A stretch of DNA of 64,000 nucleotides from Lentibacillus jeotgali (lineage in GTDB: Bacteria; Bacillota; Bacilli; Bacillales; Amphibacillaceae): NCBI RefSeq assembly GCF_000224785.1, contig NZ_AGAV01000018.1, positions 248,001 through 312,000 on the forward strand. Reading direction: 5' to 3'. The position numbers were made by a program, and so were the translations under genes. Position 1 is the stretch's first letter; every line of letters starts with the position of its first letter. Of the stretch, positions 8,567 to 17,279 are shown in pieces. The notes beneath the pieces were generated by a model that had not been told where the DNA came from, ran no database searches, and saw only the letters and a program-made list of their open reading frames with translations.

Positions 8567-9625
8567 TCAAACAATAATAAATGCAAAAACAGATAAAAGA
8601 ACAGATGTTATGATCATTGCAATCAATGGCCTTACTGCTTTCGTGCGCAAATCATTGAAACTTACGCTGAGACCAAGGCCAACCATTGCAGCTGTCAACA
8701 GCCATGTTGTCAGTGAATAGACACCGTTCATTGTTCCTTCAGATACTGGGATATAATTTCCAAGTACATACGTACCAAAGATACTAAGCACAATAAATCC
8801 GAGCAAGAACCATGGGAAAGCGACTTTGGTTTTTGACTGATCTGTTCCTTTGTTTTTAACTTTCATAATGTAGATGAAGATAAAGCATAATGGAATGAGT
8901 AAAAATACACGCCCTAGTTTTGCCAGCAGGGCCATCGCCAGTGCGTCTCCTCCTGCAGGGTCAGCTGCGAGTGCAACATGCGCGAGTTCATGCAGACTTA
9001 TTCCTGACCATATACCATAATCGATAGCCGAAAGGGGGAGGATTGGGCGTAATAATATATAAACAATCGAAAAAATCGTCCCCATTAAAGCGATGATGCC
9101 AACACCGATTGCTGTATCTTCATCCTTTGCCTTGACGATTGGTGCAACGGCAGCGATGGCAGCTGCTCCGCACACGCCGGTTCCCACACCCAACAACAAC
9201 GAAATTGATGTGTCCGCTTTAAACACTTTCGCAAGCCAAACCATTAAAAGAATCGCAAATAATATCACTGCTGCATCCCGCAGAAGCAATCCCAGCCCGT
9301 CACTGAGCACAGTATTAATATTTAATCTGAGTCCATATAGAATAATGGCTAATCGGAGCAGTTTTTTGGCTGAAAATGTCACGCCGGCCCTTATAGCTTC
9401 CGGATAGCCGAAAATTTGCCGGTAAGCAATCGCAATTATAATAGCACAGGCGAGCTGGCCGACATATGCAAAGCCAGGGACAAGAGCAAGCAGATAGCCC
9501 AAGAGTGCGATAAAAAATGTAAAAGCAACACCGCCAATCCAGTATTTTTTTTGATTAGAGGGTTTTGGTTCCTCAGGCTCTTGAGTCGGCAGCTCCGTCT
9601 GAGTGGTTGCATTTTCTAAAGTCAT
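8567..9625 (-). CDS. yeiH: YeiH-family (UPF0324) membrane protein, putative sulfate/sulfonate exporter
   Basis: 352 residues from the ATG at 9625, which follows GGAGG by eight bases; the frame stays open upstream but that part is a low-complexity shadow. About ten hydrophobic helices follow a 40-residue cytoplasmic N-terminus rich in Thr, Glu and Pro. Family marks include LGVGTGVCGAAAIAAVAP near the middle and SGISLHELAHVALAA. The family is annotated as putative sulfate exporters but the transported molecule is poorly established. A LysR gene diverges from it 132 bp away, the same pairing as yeiH/yeiE in enterobacteria, which suggests control by that regulator. Confidence 0.9.
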   Translation of the reverse strand: MTLENATTQTELPTQEPEEPKPSNQKKYWIGGVAFTFFIALLGYLLALVPGFAYVGQLACAIIIAIAYRQIFGYPEAIRAGVTFSAKKLLRLAIILYGLRLNINTVLSDGLGLLLRDAAVILFAILLMVWLAKVFKADTSISLLLGVGTGVCGAAAIAAVAPIVKAKDEDTAIGVGIIALMGTIFSIVYILLRPILPLSAIDYGIWSGISLHELAHVALAADPAGGDALAMALLAKLGRVFLLIPLCFIFIYIMKVKNKGTDQSKTKVAFPWFLLGFIVLSIFGTYVLGNYIPVSEGTMNGVYSLTTWLLTAAMVGLGLSVSFNDLRTKAVRPLIAMIITSVLLSVFAFIIV

Positions 9626-9757
9626 AACAGCAGCACCTCCTATCTCCAGAATAAAGGAGGTTCTATGATAAGAGAAATAAATTATTATAATGATGATGAT
9701 AAAAAATCGTGATAATATGATCATAGAGTAAATGACGATAGTCGGGGTGATAGAAAA

Positions 9758-10654
9758 ATGGATCAATATCTGAAAGTGTTCGTTGTTACAGTCGAAAGAA
9801 AAAACTTTTCTCGTGCAGCTGAAGAGCTTCATATGACACAGCCTTCCGTCAGCCAGTACATTCGCACGCTTGAGGAAAAATTCGGTACCAAGTTGCTGGA
9901 AAGAACAAACAAATACGTTCGCTTAAATAAAGCCGGGGAAATTGTCTATCATCACGCCAAGGAAATTCTGGGGCTCTACGATAAAACGCAAAATCTGATC
10001 GATGACTTAATGAATCAGGCAAAAGGGCCACTTTCGATTGGGGCCAGTTACACGTTTGGTGAATATGTATTGCCGCGCATACTGGCGACTCTACAAAAAG
10101 CTTACCCTGAACTTCAGCCGGATTTGACGATCGGTAATACAGCCAAAATTGCCAGTTTAGTTACAAGCCATCAGCTTGATATCGGCATTGTAGAAGGTAA
10201 TTTTAAAGATAAGCACTTGCTAATTGAAGATTTTGCAGAGGACTATATGGTTGTCGTTGCTTCACCGGCACTTGAAATGGCCCAGCGTGAAGGTTATGTG
10301 GCTATAAGTGAGCTGGAGCAGGAAACATGGGTTGTCCGTGAACCGGGTTCGGGCACCCGTGAAGCAACTGAAAAAATGTTTAAGCAAATCGGCATTGTGC
10401 CATCAAAGAAAATCAATTTTGGCAGCACGCAATCCATTAAGGAAGTCGTAGAAGCCGGGCTGGGCATCAGTCTGTTATCCCAATGGGCCATTCAGAAGGA
10501 ACTGAAGAACGGGGATCTAAAAATTATAAAGGTGAATGGTCTTCCGTTTTCAAGGCAATTTTCAATCATAACCCAAACACCGTTTCGGACAAAGTCATTG
10601 GAAGTATTTATAGACTTATTGTATAGGGAAAAAAGCGCTGACGGCTGGATTTGA
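9758..10654 (+). CDS. LysR-family regulator divergent from yeiH
   Basis: 298 residues, the normal LysR length. The N-terminal winged helix-turn-helix (residues 1-60, with FSRAAEELHMTQPSVSQYIRTLE) is followed by the two-lobed effector-binding domain (about 90-290, including ISLLSQWAI). Members of the CysL/YwfK-YeiE branch sense sulfur-related or other small anions and usually control the divergent gene. The start ATG follows GGGGTGAT. The shared intergenic region is very AT-rich and contains the palindrome TATGATCATA (9716-9725), a candidate regulator site. The effector is unknown. Confidence 0.93.
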   Translation: MDQYLKVFVVTVERKNFSRAAEELHMTQPSVSQYIRTLEEKFGTKLLERTNKYVRLNKAGEIVYHHAKEILGLYDKTQNLIDDLMNQAKGPLSIGASYTFGEYVLPRILATLQKAYPELQPDLTIGNTAKIASLVTSHQLDIGIVEGNFKDKHLLIEDFAEDYMVVVASPALEMAQREGYVAISELEQETWVVREPGSGTREATEKMFKQIGIVPSKKINFGSTQSIKEVVEAGLGISLLSQWAIQKELKNGDLKIIKVNGLPFSRQFSIITQTPFRTKSLEVFIDLLYREKSADGWI

Positions 10655-10806
10655 TTAATTCAAGCAGCGATCGGCTAAGCAAGTTCCTTTCAAATCTTGT
10701 GATTTTGTATTAGGATTGTTATCTGGTGCCGATATCGCCCCGGGTTACGGGAGTATGGGCATGAACGCCTTAATGAATTACGTTTCACTAATTGGAGGAA
10801 CAGCAG

Positions 10807-11697
10807 ATGTCTGATCGCAATAAAGGTATTCTATTATTATTGGTTTCTGCACTTGGTTTTTCCCTTATGGGGGCTCTCGTTAAGCTATCCGGTGATTTAC
10901 CGACCGTGCAGAAAGCTTTTTTTCGTAATATAGTAGCAGCTATCATAACATTAGGCTTTGTTTTGCGTCATAATGAAAGGATATTCGGGAAAAAAGAGAA
11001 CCAGAAGCTGCTGCTGTCCCGCTCAGCACTTGGGGCAGTTGGTATTGTGGCTAATTTCTATGCCATCGATCGTCTTGTTTTATCCGACGCTGAGATGCTG
11101 AATAAGCTTAGCCCGTTCATCCTGATTATTTTTTGTGCGATATTCCTGAAGGAGAAGGCGCGTAAATTTCAGGTTGTCGCTATCTTTGTAGCGTTTATCG
11201 GTGCACTGTTTATCATACAGCCGCAATTTTCCGTGGAAATTCTCCCTTATATCGTCGGGGTGATCGGAGCGATTTTCGCAGCTGGTGCCTACACGCTTCT
11301 CCGTGTTCTGGGCAATAAGGAAAAGTATTACACAGTCGTCTTTTATTTCTCGTTTTTCACAACAATTGTGCTTCTGCCGTTCACAGTTTTCCTTTATGAA
11401 CCGATGAGCTGGCAGCAATGGGTATTGCTGCTATTGGCAGGAGCGTGTGCGACGGTGGGGCAATTTGGTATAACGCTTGCCTATAAGTTTGCGCCGGCCA
11501 ATGAAATCTCGATTTTCTTTTATTCAACGGTCGTTTATTCGGCGCTATTAAGCATTGTACTGTTCGGGCAAATTCCGACACTGCTCAGTGTGATTGGCTA
11601 TGTCATCATATTCGGCGCATCGTTCTACATGTTCTTGAAAAACAACCGGATGGATAAACAGGAAGCGCAAGAGGAAAAGCGATTGAAAACGTCATAG
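10807..11697 (+). CDS. EamA/DMT-family transporter
   Basis: 296 residues from the ATG at 10807 (GGAGG nine bases upstream; the in-frame TTG at 10792 overlaps that ribosome site and is rejected). Ten predicted transmembrane helices in two EamA repeats, the classic drug/metabolite transporter layout, with a Lys/Glu-rich C-terminal tail. Such proteins export amino acids, nucleosides or other metabolites; the substrate cannot be assigned. It is a single gene ending in a strong terminator shared with the convergent gldA gene. Confidence 0.9.
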   Translation: MSDRNKGILLLLVSALGFSLMGALVKLSGDLPTVQKAFFRNIVAAIITLGFVLRHNERIFGKKENQKLLLSRSALGAVGIVANFYAIDRLVLSDAEMLNKLSPFILIIFCAIFLKEKARKFQVVAIFVAFIGALFIIQPQFSVEILPYIVGVIGAIFAAGAYTLLRVLGNKEKYYTVVFYFSFFTTIVLLPFTVFLYEPMSWQQWVLLLLAGACATVGQFGITLAYKFAPANEISIFFYSTVVYSALLSIVLFGQIPTLLSVIGYVIIFGASFYMFLKNNRMDKQEAQEEKRLKTS

Positions 11698-11706
11698 GAA
11701 TGAGAA

Positions 11707-11749
11707 GGCCCCGAACGTCAGCGAGTGTAGTGTTCGGGGCAAGTTTTTT
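11707..11749. terminator. Bidirectional terminator between DMT gene and gldA
   Basis: GGCCCCGAAC pairs with GTTCGGGGC over a loop of about 15 bases, followed by AAGTTTTTT on the plus strand and a C/T-rich stretch on the minus strand. Confidence 0.88.
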
Positions 11750-11788
11750 GGACGACGTGTTGAACTCTCGTCTCAATTACAACAAGCC

Positions 11789-12898
11789 TTATTCGGCATG
11801 TTTGTCTCTATAGGCCTTTGCATATTGATCGGCTGCATAGATAGCATCGGCCACGTCGTCTGCTGTGACGTCGAAGGCCTGGTGGATGGTTTCGCCTTCT
11901 GATGTTGCTGCTTCAGCCACTTTCATAATGTCATCGTGTGAAGCATCCTTTAACTTGATGTCTTCCAGGGTGATCGGCAGTCCAAGGCTGACGTACAATT
12001 CGATATAACGCTCAATTTCGTCAATACTGTGTTTTTCCAGAGTGAGCTGGACAAGTGTGCCGAATGCGACTTTCTCACCGTGTGTCAAGTGGTGAATATC
12101 ACCTTTTAGTGCTGTGAAGCCATTGTGGATGGCGTGCGCAGCTCCGAGGCCGCCGCTTTCAAAGCCTAAACCGCTGAGTAGGGTGTTGGCTTCTACAATT
12201 GATTCCAGTGCTGGTGTAACCGATTTTGCCTGGACCGATTCATAGGCAAGATGTGCATACTGGAATAGCGTTTCCTCACATCTTTCGGCAATCGCCTGTG
12301 CGGCAATTGATGTGCTTCCGCCTGCCATTGTATTGCCGTCTGCGTTGATGACACTGCGGGCTTCGACCCATGTGGCAAGGGCATCGGCTATCCCTGATGC
12401 AAGGAAACGAGGCGGGGCACCTGCAATAACTTTTGTATCAACAACGACCAAGTCCGGATTCTTGTTATAGAAGCGATACCCTTCAAAGACGCCGTCATCA
12501 GAATAGACTACGGAAAGCGCGCTCGTTGGTGCATCTGTTGAGGCGGTTGTCGGAACGATCACGGCATATCCGTTCACTTCATCCGATACGGCTTTGGCGG
12601 TATCGAGCGTTTTACCGCCCCCGACACCGATCACGACAGACGCACTCGCTTTATCTGCTAACTCCGTAATCCGATTAATTTCCTGTTTGGAAGCTTCGCC
12701 GTTAAAAACAACTTCTTCGGCTTTTATGTTTTCCTGTTTAAGCTGTTCGACAACATCGTTCCCGGCGATATCCCAAACCGTTTCATCCGATATGACGACG
12801 GTCTGTTCACCGATATCTTTCACGTATTGTCCGATATTTTGTATGGCGTTTTTCCCCTGAACATACTTGGCAGGGCTTATAAATATTCTTTCACTCAT
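11789..12898 (-). CDS. gldA: Glycerol dehydrogenase
   Basis: 369 residues from the ATG at 12898 with AAGGAG upstream; the longer open frame begins in non-conserved sequence. Iron/zinc-type alcohol dehydrogenase fold. The NAD site is [12 protein letters not shown], metal ligands are expected at the Asp of [10 protein letters not shown] and the His residues of AAHAIHNGF and [12 protein letters not shown], and [15 protein letters not shown] is the substrate-pocket motif of GldA. Oxidises glycerol to dihydroxyacetone with NAD. A glycerol-1-phosphate dehydrogenase is a less likely reading. Single gene; no dihydroxyacetone kinase is adjacent. Confidence 0.92.
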   Translation of the reverse strand: MSERIFISPAKYVQGKNAIQNIGQYVKDIGEQTVVISDETVWDIAGNDVVEQLKQENIKAEEVVFNGEASKQEINRITELADKASASVVIGVGGGKTLDTAKAVSDEVNGYAVIVPTTASTDAPTSALSVVYSDDGVFEGYRFYNKNPDLVVVDTKVIAGAPPRFLASGIADALATWVEARSVINADGNTMAGGSTSIAAQAIAERCEETLFQYAHLAYESVQAKSVTPALESIVEANTLLSGLGFESGGLGAAHAIHNGFTALKGDIHHLTHGEKVAFGTLVQLTLEKHSIDEIERYIELYVSLGLPITLEDIKLKDASHDDIMKVAEAATSEGETIHQAFDVTADDVADAIYAADQYAKAYRDKHAE

Positions 12899-13434
12899 GA
12901 TGCAACACTCCTTTTTAGCTATGTCCCAGTTATTTATTCCCAAGTTGGCTGGTAAAAACACTTAATTATTTTATAAAATGTTGATGAGATTGCTGCTGGA
13001 ATAGGCGTGTGTTTTCCATTAATAGATCAGTCAGTCTCCCAGTAAATAGATTTCCTTACCCTTATAATCGAAGAAAATCTGAAAAAGGGGGGATCAGAGA
13101 GGAAATTTACATAAATATTTTTTAATCCTAAGCCCCCAAATGCATATTTAGTTCGATAATAGGTATAAGGAGATGGTCTGCTTAATACAGGACAAGATAT
13201 TTGTCCTGCTGCTCATCGAAAATAGTCCCTTTTTCATATTCATTTTCAATTATATGAATGTTATCATTTATTAATAAATTCAAATAGAGTATACGTGACT
13301 GACGCAGTAAGGCATCGTGATAAATTGAAAGGGCTTTCTATCAATCCTTTGGCTGTATCACTATGTTTTTTATAGTTGATAGCGAACGTATTAAATAGAG
13401 TTATCAGCAAATAATAATCAGAGGAGGCGTCATT
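12899..13434. other. Gene-free control region before the GH84 gene
   Basis: 536 bp with no supported gene. It holds the promoter region of gldA on the left and, nearer the glycosidase, an inverted repeat (13188-13208) and an imperfect cre-like palindrome GAAAGGGCTTTC (about 13328-13339). I could not place a clear sigma-A promoter. Confidence 0.5.
13188..13208. promoter_or_regulatory. Inverted repeat, possible operator of the GH84 gene
   Basis: Arms CAGGACAA and TTGTCCTG are perfect complements around the 5-base centre GATAT, a geometry typical of dimeric repressor sites. It lies 227 bp before the glycosidase start. Confidence 0.45.
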
Positions 13435-15978
13435 TTGAATAATTGGAGTAAGTATTTGGTGCTGATACCCATTTTGTTGCTGTGTCTGTCAGCGTTAAAT
13501 GGCATCAGCAATGTATCAGCAGCAGATGAAGAAGAACTTACGGTTAACCCTAAACCACAGGAAGTGAATAGAACGGGTAAAGGCTTTCCTTTGACACCCA
13601 AAGTTGGCGTTGTAGTAGGGGAAGGGACGGATGAACAGGCAGTCAATGAAGTCATTAGCGCTCTGGAAAACGCAGATGTGAAATCGATCATCCAAAAAAA
13701 TCCAGGTGAAAAAGTAAATACGCCTGTAACTATTTTTATAGGCGGCCCTTCCGAAAATCAAGGTTCTGTAAATGCTCTGGAACGGCATGGTGTACAAGGA
13801 CCGGAAGAACTGGCGGACGAAGGCTACGTTCTGTATGCACATAAGAAAAATAAGCAAATCGTTCTTGCCGGGAAAGATAAGACCGGAACCTATTATGCTG
13901 CTAAAACATTCAGCCAAATAATCAAGGAACGAACCGGCAGGGATTGGATACCTCAGGTGGAAATCCGTGACTGGCCGGAGATGCCGATTCGCGGGTCGAT
14001 TGAAGGTTTTTACGGTCCGCCATGGACACATGAGGACAGATTGAGCCAGCTGGAATTTTACGGTGAGAATAAGATGAACACATATATTTACGCACCTAAA
14101 GATGACCCATATCACCGGGAAAACTGGCGCGAGCCTTATCCTGAGGGAGAATTGACACGTATAAAGGAACTGGTAGATACGGCAAACGAAAATCATGTAA
14201 ATTTCACTTTCTCTTTGTCACCCGGTCAATCAATCTGCTACTCAGGCGACGAGGATTTTGGATTGCTGAAGCAGAAAATGGAGCAAATGTGGGATCTGGG
14301 TGTCCGGTCTTATGCCATTTTCTTGGATGATATCAGTAAAAATCTGCACTGTGACAAGGATCAGGAGAAATTCGGTGACGAAGAGGCTCCGGTTGCTGCA
14401 GCCCATGCCTATCTGCTGAACCGGTTTTCCGAGGAATTTATCCAGACGCATGAAGGAGCGGAGCGATTGATCATGGTTCCGACAGATTACTCCGGTAATG
14501 GCACAACCGATTACCGTGAGCAATTTGCTGACATGCTTAATGATGACACCATAGTTATGTGGACTGGCCCGAAAGTGGTTTCCGAACAAATCACTTCAGA
14601 AGGAACGGAAAAGGTCTGGGATATTTTTCAGCATGACTTGTTGCTGTGGGATAATTATCCGGTAAACGATTTTGACCGCAACAGTCTGTTCTTTGGCCCG
14701 CTCGTTAAACGGGATGCTGATATAGTGGAACACGGCGTTGTTGGTTTAACATCAAACCCAATGAATGAGGCAGAAGCTTCAAAAATACCACTGTATACAA
14801 TTGCGGACTATACATGGAATCCTGCTGACTATGAACCTAAGCAATCATGGGAGCGCAGCATTCAGTCGTTTGGCGGTGATGCAGCAGACGTACTCAGAAA
14901 GTTTGCCGAGAATTCCTATTCCTCACCGCTTAATGAAAAAGAATCCCTGACATTGACACCATTAATCGAGGATTTCTGGCGGGCTTATGTATCTGATAAT
15001 GCTGAAGAAGAAGCGGACGCACTTAGGGATGAATTCAGGAATCTGCAGAGTGTTCCGGGAAAACTTCGGCAGCAGATGGATAATGACAAATTCATTGAGG
15101 AAATAGACCCTTACTTGGATAAATTGGAACTTTACGGTGAAGCCGGCGAGGCTGCAGTTAACTATCTTACGGAACAAAAAGAAGGTCAATCGGATAAGAG
15201 ATACAGGGAAAAACTTATGACGTTATTTAACCAATTCGAAAAAATCCCGCAAAAAATGGGACAAGGCGTTATAAAGCCATTTTTGATTAAAAGCGTGCTG
15301 ACATTGCCATCATTGGAAATGACATTGCAACCGCAAATTGATGCATTCTGGGAGCAATATAATGGTAATGATGCCGACCAGGCTTCAGAGGAACTGATTG
15401 CTACGTTTGAAAATCTGCAGCAAGTCGCTGTAAATGCTCGCAAAAGTATTGATCATGAAGGTTTTCTTGAAGCGGCTAACCCATATTTAAATAATCTTGA
15501 TGTCTATGGGAATGCAGGTGAAGTTGCTGTTAAGTATCTAATGGCAAAGAAAAACGGACAGGCAGATCAAGCAAATGAATATCAGGCTCAACTGAGAGAT
15601 TTAATGATCCAGGTTAATAAAATGCCGCAAAAGATTGGTGAGCAAGTGATTAAACCATTCCTGATCGATAGTATGTGGGGTGAGCTCAATGTTGTCGAGT
15701 ACCGCGAGCTGGATGGTGTTAACACGTCCCGCGGGGGTGGAGAATTGATTCAATATACGCCTGAACATGGTGAATCCACCGGAACAAATCAGTGGGGCTA
15801 CGAAGTAACGGTTGTTGATGGTACCGTTACAAAGCGTGGCGGCAACGATTCCGAAATCCCCGACAACGGCTATGTGCTGAGTATCCATGCGAATGACTGG
15901 CTTCGTGATTATGCAATGCCTGGAGCAACTATCCAAATAGAAGACGGTACTGTACTGATTACGAAGTCAGAGGAGTAG
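13435..15978 (+). CDS. Secreted GH84 beta-N-acetylglucosaminidase / hyaluronidase-like enzyme
   Basis: 847 residues from a TTG start preceded by GAGGAGG. Signal peptide about 1-30 with AxA-type cleavage near VSAADEE. Residues ~35-180 form the GH20b-like N-domain. The GH84 TIM barrel starts at about 186 with RGSIEGFYGPPW, and the paired catalytic aspartates are in FLDDIS at about 296-299. Two similar helical segments follow (about 503-620 and 624-745, each with an FLxxxxPYLxxLxxYGxAGExAVxYL pattern), so the helical domain is duplicated. A C-terminal ~85-residue beta domain (GGGELIQYTPEHGES, then HANDWL) may bind carbohydrate. Likely cleaves terminal beta-GlcNAc from glycans outside the cell. 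The exact substrate is unknown. Confidence 0.92.
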   Translation: MNNWSKYLVLIPILLLCLSALNGISNVSAADEEELTVNPKPQEVNRTGKGFPLTPKVGVVVGEGTDEQAVNEVISALENADVKSIIQKNPGEKVNTPVTIFIGGPSENQGSVNALERHGVQGPEELADEGYVLYAHKKNKQIVLAGKDKTGTYYAAKTFSQIIKERTGRDWIPQVEIRDWPEMPIRGSIEGFYGPPWTHEDRLSQLEFYGENKMNTYIYAPKDDPYHRENWREPYPEGELTRIKELVDTANENHVNFTFSLSPGQSICYSGDEDFGLLKQKMEQMWDLGVRSYAIFLDDISKNLHCDKDQEKFGDEEAPVAAAHAYLLNRFSEEFIQTHEGAERLIMVPTDYSGNGTTDYREQFADMLNDDTIVMWTGPKVVSEQITSEGTEKVWDIFQHDLLLWDNYPVNDFDRNSLFFGPLVKRDADIVEHGVVGLTSNPMNEAEASKIPLYTIADYTWNPADYEPKQSWERSIQSFGGDAADVLRKFAENSYSSPLNEKESLTLTPLIEDFWRAYVSDNAEEEADALRDEFRNLQSVPGKLRQQMDNDKFIEEIDPYLDKLELYGEAGEAAVNYLTEQKEGQSDKRYREKLMTLFNQFEKIPQKMGQGVIKPFLIKSVLTLPSLEMTLQPQIDAFWEQYNGNDADQASEELIATFENLQQVAVNARKSIDHEGFLEAANPYLNNLDVYGNAGEVAVKYLMAKKNGQADQANEYQAQLRDLMIQVNKMPQKIGEQVIKPFLIDSMWGELNVVEYRELDGVNTSRGGGELIQYTPEHGESTGTNQWGYEVTVVDGTVTKRGGNDSEIPDNGYVLSIHANDWLRDYAMPGATIQIEDGTVLITKSEE

Positions 15979-15979
15979 A

Positions 15980-16021
15980 CAAAACCTCATCTGCCTGTGG
16001 TAAGGCAGATGGGGTTTTGTG
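15980..16021 (+). terminator. Terminator of the GH84 gene
   Basis: AAAACCTCATCTGCC pairs with GGCAGATGGGGTTTT around TGTGGTAA, directly after the stop codon and running into T-rich sequence. Confidence 0.85.
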
Positions 16022-16091
16022 GTGTTATTCAAAAACAGAGCAGTATACTGGTGGGCTGCTCTGTTAGCTTTGAAAGATACTAGGAGTTCTG

Positions 16092-16172
16092 GACTTGTGC
16101 GACGACAGCCTAAACTCGTGCGGCGGAAGCCTAAAACTCGTGCGAGAGCAGACCCAAATCGCGCATGAAACC
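16092..16172 (+). repeat. 21-bp-period degenerate array 1 (four units)
   Basis: ACTTGTGCG-like cores start at 16093, 16114, 16136 and 16157, spaced 21, 22 and 21. The core is ACTYGTGCG, degrading to AATCGCGC in the last unit. The array lies between the GH84 terminator and the convergent IclR stump. Confidence 0.75.
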
Positions 16173-16240
16173 TGTATTTAAGTGAGCGCGCAAACACCTA
16201 TCCTTAAGCAAGTCTCTGATATCAAATCAATGTGATTTCG

Positions 16241-16612
16241 TTAACGGTGCAATCTTCCCAGCTGTTTAAAATATCGCTCATCATACCCCATTCGTTCGGA
16301 TGCTTCTTTTCCAGCTGCCATGACTTTTTTTTTGATGTGGGGGGTTTTGTTGTTTGTCATCCGCTGAAGCGGTCCGACCACTGTGATCGCACTGATAACT
16401 TTTCCGGTATGGTCACGGATTGTTGCGGCAACTGATTTAATGCCTTCCCGAAATTCTTCTGTACTGATAGCGTAGCCGTCTTCGCGGACAGCTGCCAGAC
16501 GGCTGCGCAATTCATCCGGGTTGGTAATGCTGTTTTCAGTGTGAGCTTCCAATCCTTTATTAATCACTTCCTCTACGGCACCGCCTTCATCATAAGCAAG
16601 CATTACTTTCCC
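16241..16612 (-). pseudogene. IclR-family regulator, C-terminal remnant
   Basis: About 120 residues match only the end of the IclR effector-binding domain: GKVMLAYD, then ELRSRLAAVREDGYAIS, then EEFREGIKSVAATIRD. The helix-turn-helix and the first half of the effector domain are missing. Immediately upstream of GKV there is an in-frame TAA, and beyond that the sequence is MFS coding sequence in the opposite orientation. The stump is therefore cut at about 16607-16615 by a deletion. It cannot bind DNA and is presumably non-functional. Confidence 0.85.
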
Positions 16613-17000
16613 TTAACTTGTGGCATATGGGCATCTTTCTTATTGAGCGGTACCGGCCTGCTCCTCACGTATTATGAGGCATCACCGCTGGTCTGGCTGA
16701 TGATCATCATGTCGATTCTTGGCATGAGCCAGGGGTTTAATAATATCACGACACAAACGGCACTTTTTGAGAATGTGCGTCCGGAAGAAACCGGATCGGC
16801 ATCCGGGCTGTACCAGACAAGCCGTTATATTGGAGCCATACTATCTTCCAGTCTACTGGGTCTTACGTTTAACGAGCATATGGATACTGGCCACTTGCAT
16901 CTGGTTGCGCTGATCTGTTTTGCTTTCTGTATCGGAGTGGTTTGCTGGTGATGAAACTACCGGCGAGGAAGGAAGCGAAACGTATTGGCTCAAATTAATA
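16608..17000 (+). pseudogene. MFS transporter, C-terminal remnant with late frameshift
   Basis: Starting at LTCGIWASFLLSGTG, the plus strand encodes the last three or four helices of a major facilitator transporter, with the conserved ENVRPEETGSASGLYQTSRYIG loop. No start codon or N-terminal half exists: upstream sequence is the IclR stump on the other strand. The frame stops at TGA near 16951, but another frame continues as LLVMKLPARKEAKRIGSN and stops near 17000, so a frameshift near 16940 is probable. It is the other half of a once-divergent regulator/transporter pair. Confidence 0.85.
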
Positions 17001-17279
17001 GCAACAGCATCGATGAGAAACGACTATTTTCATAGATAATGATAAAATTTCATAATCAGGCGGATTGCTGTATATCTAGGAGAAATTATTGAATAAAGCC
17101 ATTTAGATTCTGTTATCGTGTGAATGATTTTTTATACTTGCAATATCTTTAAAATACTAATTAGGTCAAATGTACTATCTTTGATATGATAACAAGAGTT
17201 GTCTTTTTCCAGGGGTGATTTACTCACGATTCTGAATTCCCTGGAGATGTACAAGTATAAAATCATTTAAGGGGGTATT

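Noticed and set aside
8567-9832. 421-residue form of YeiH with 69 extra N-terminal residues
   Set aside because: The extension is AT-rich leader (poly-Ile run) overlapping the regulator's promoter and start; GGAGG clearly marks the ATG at 9625.
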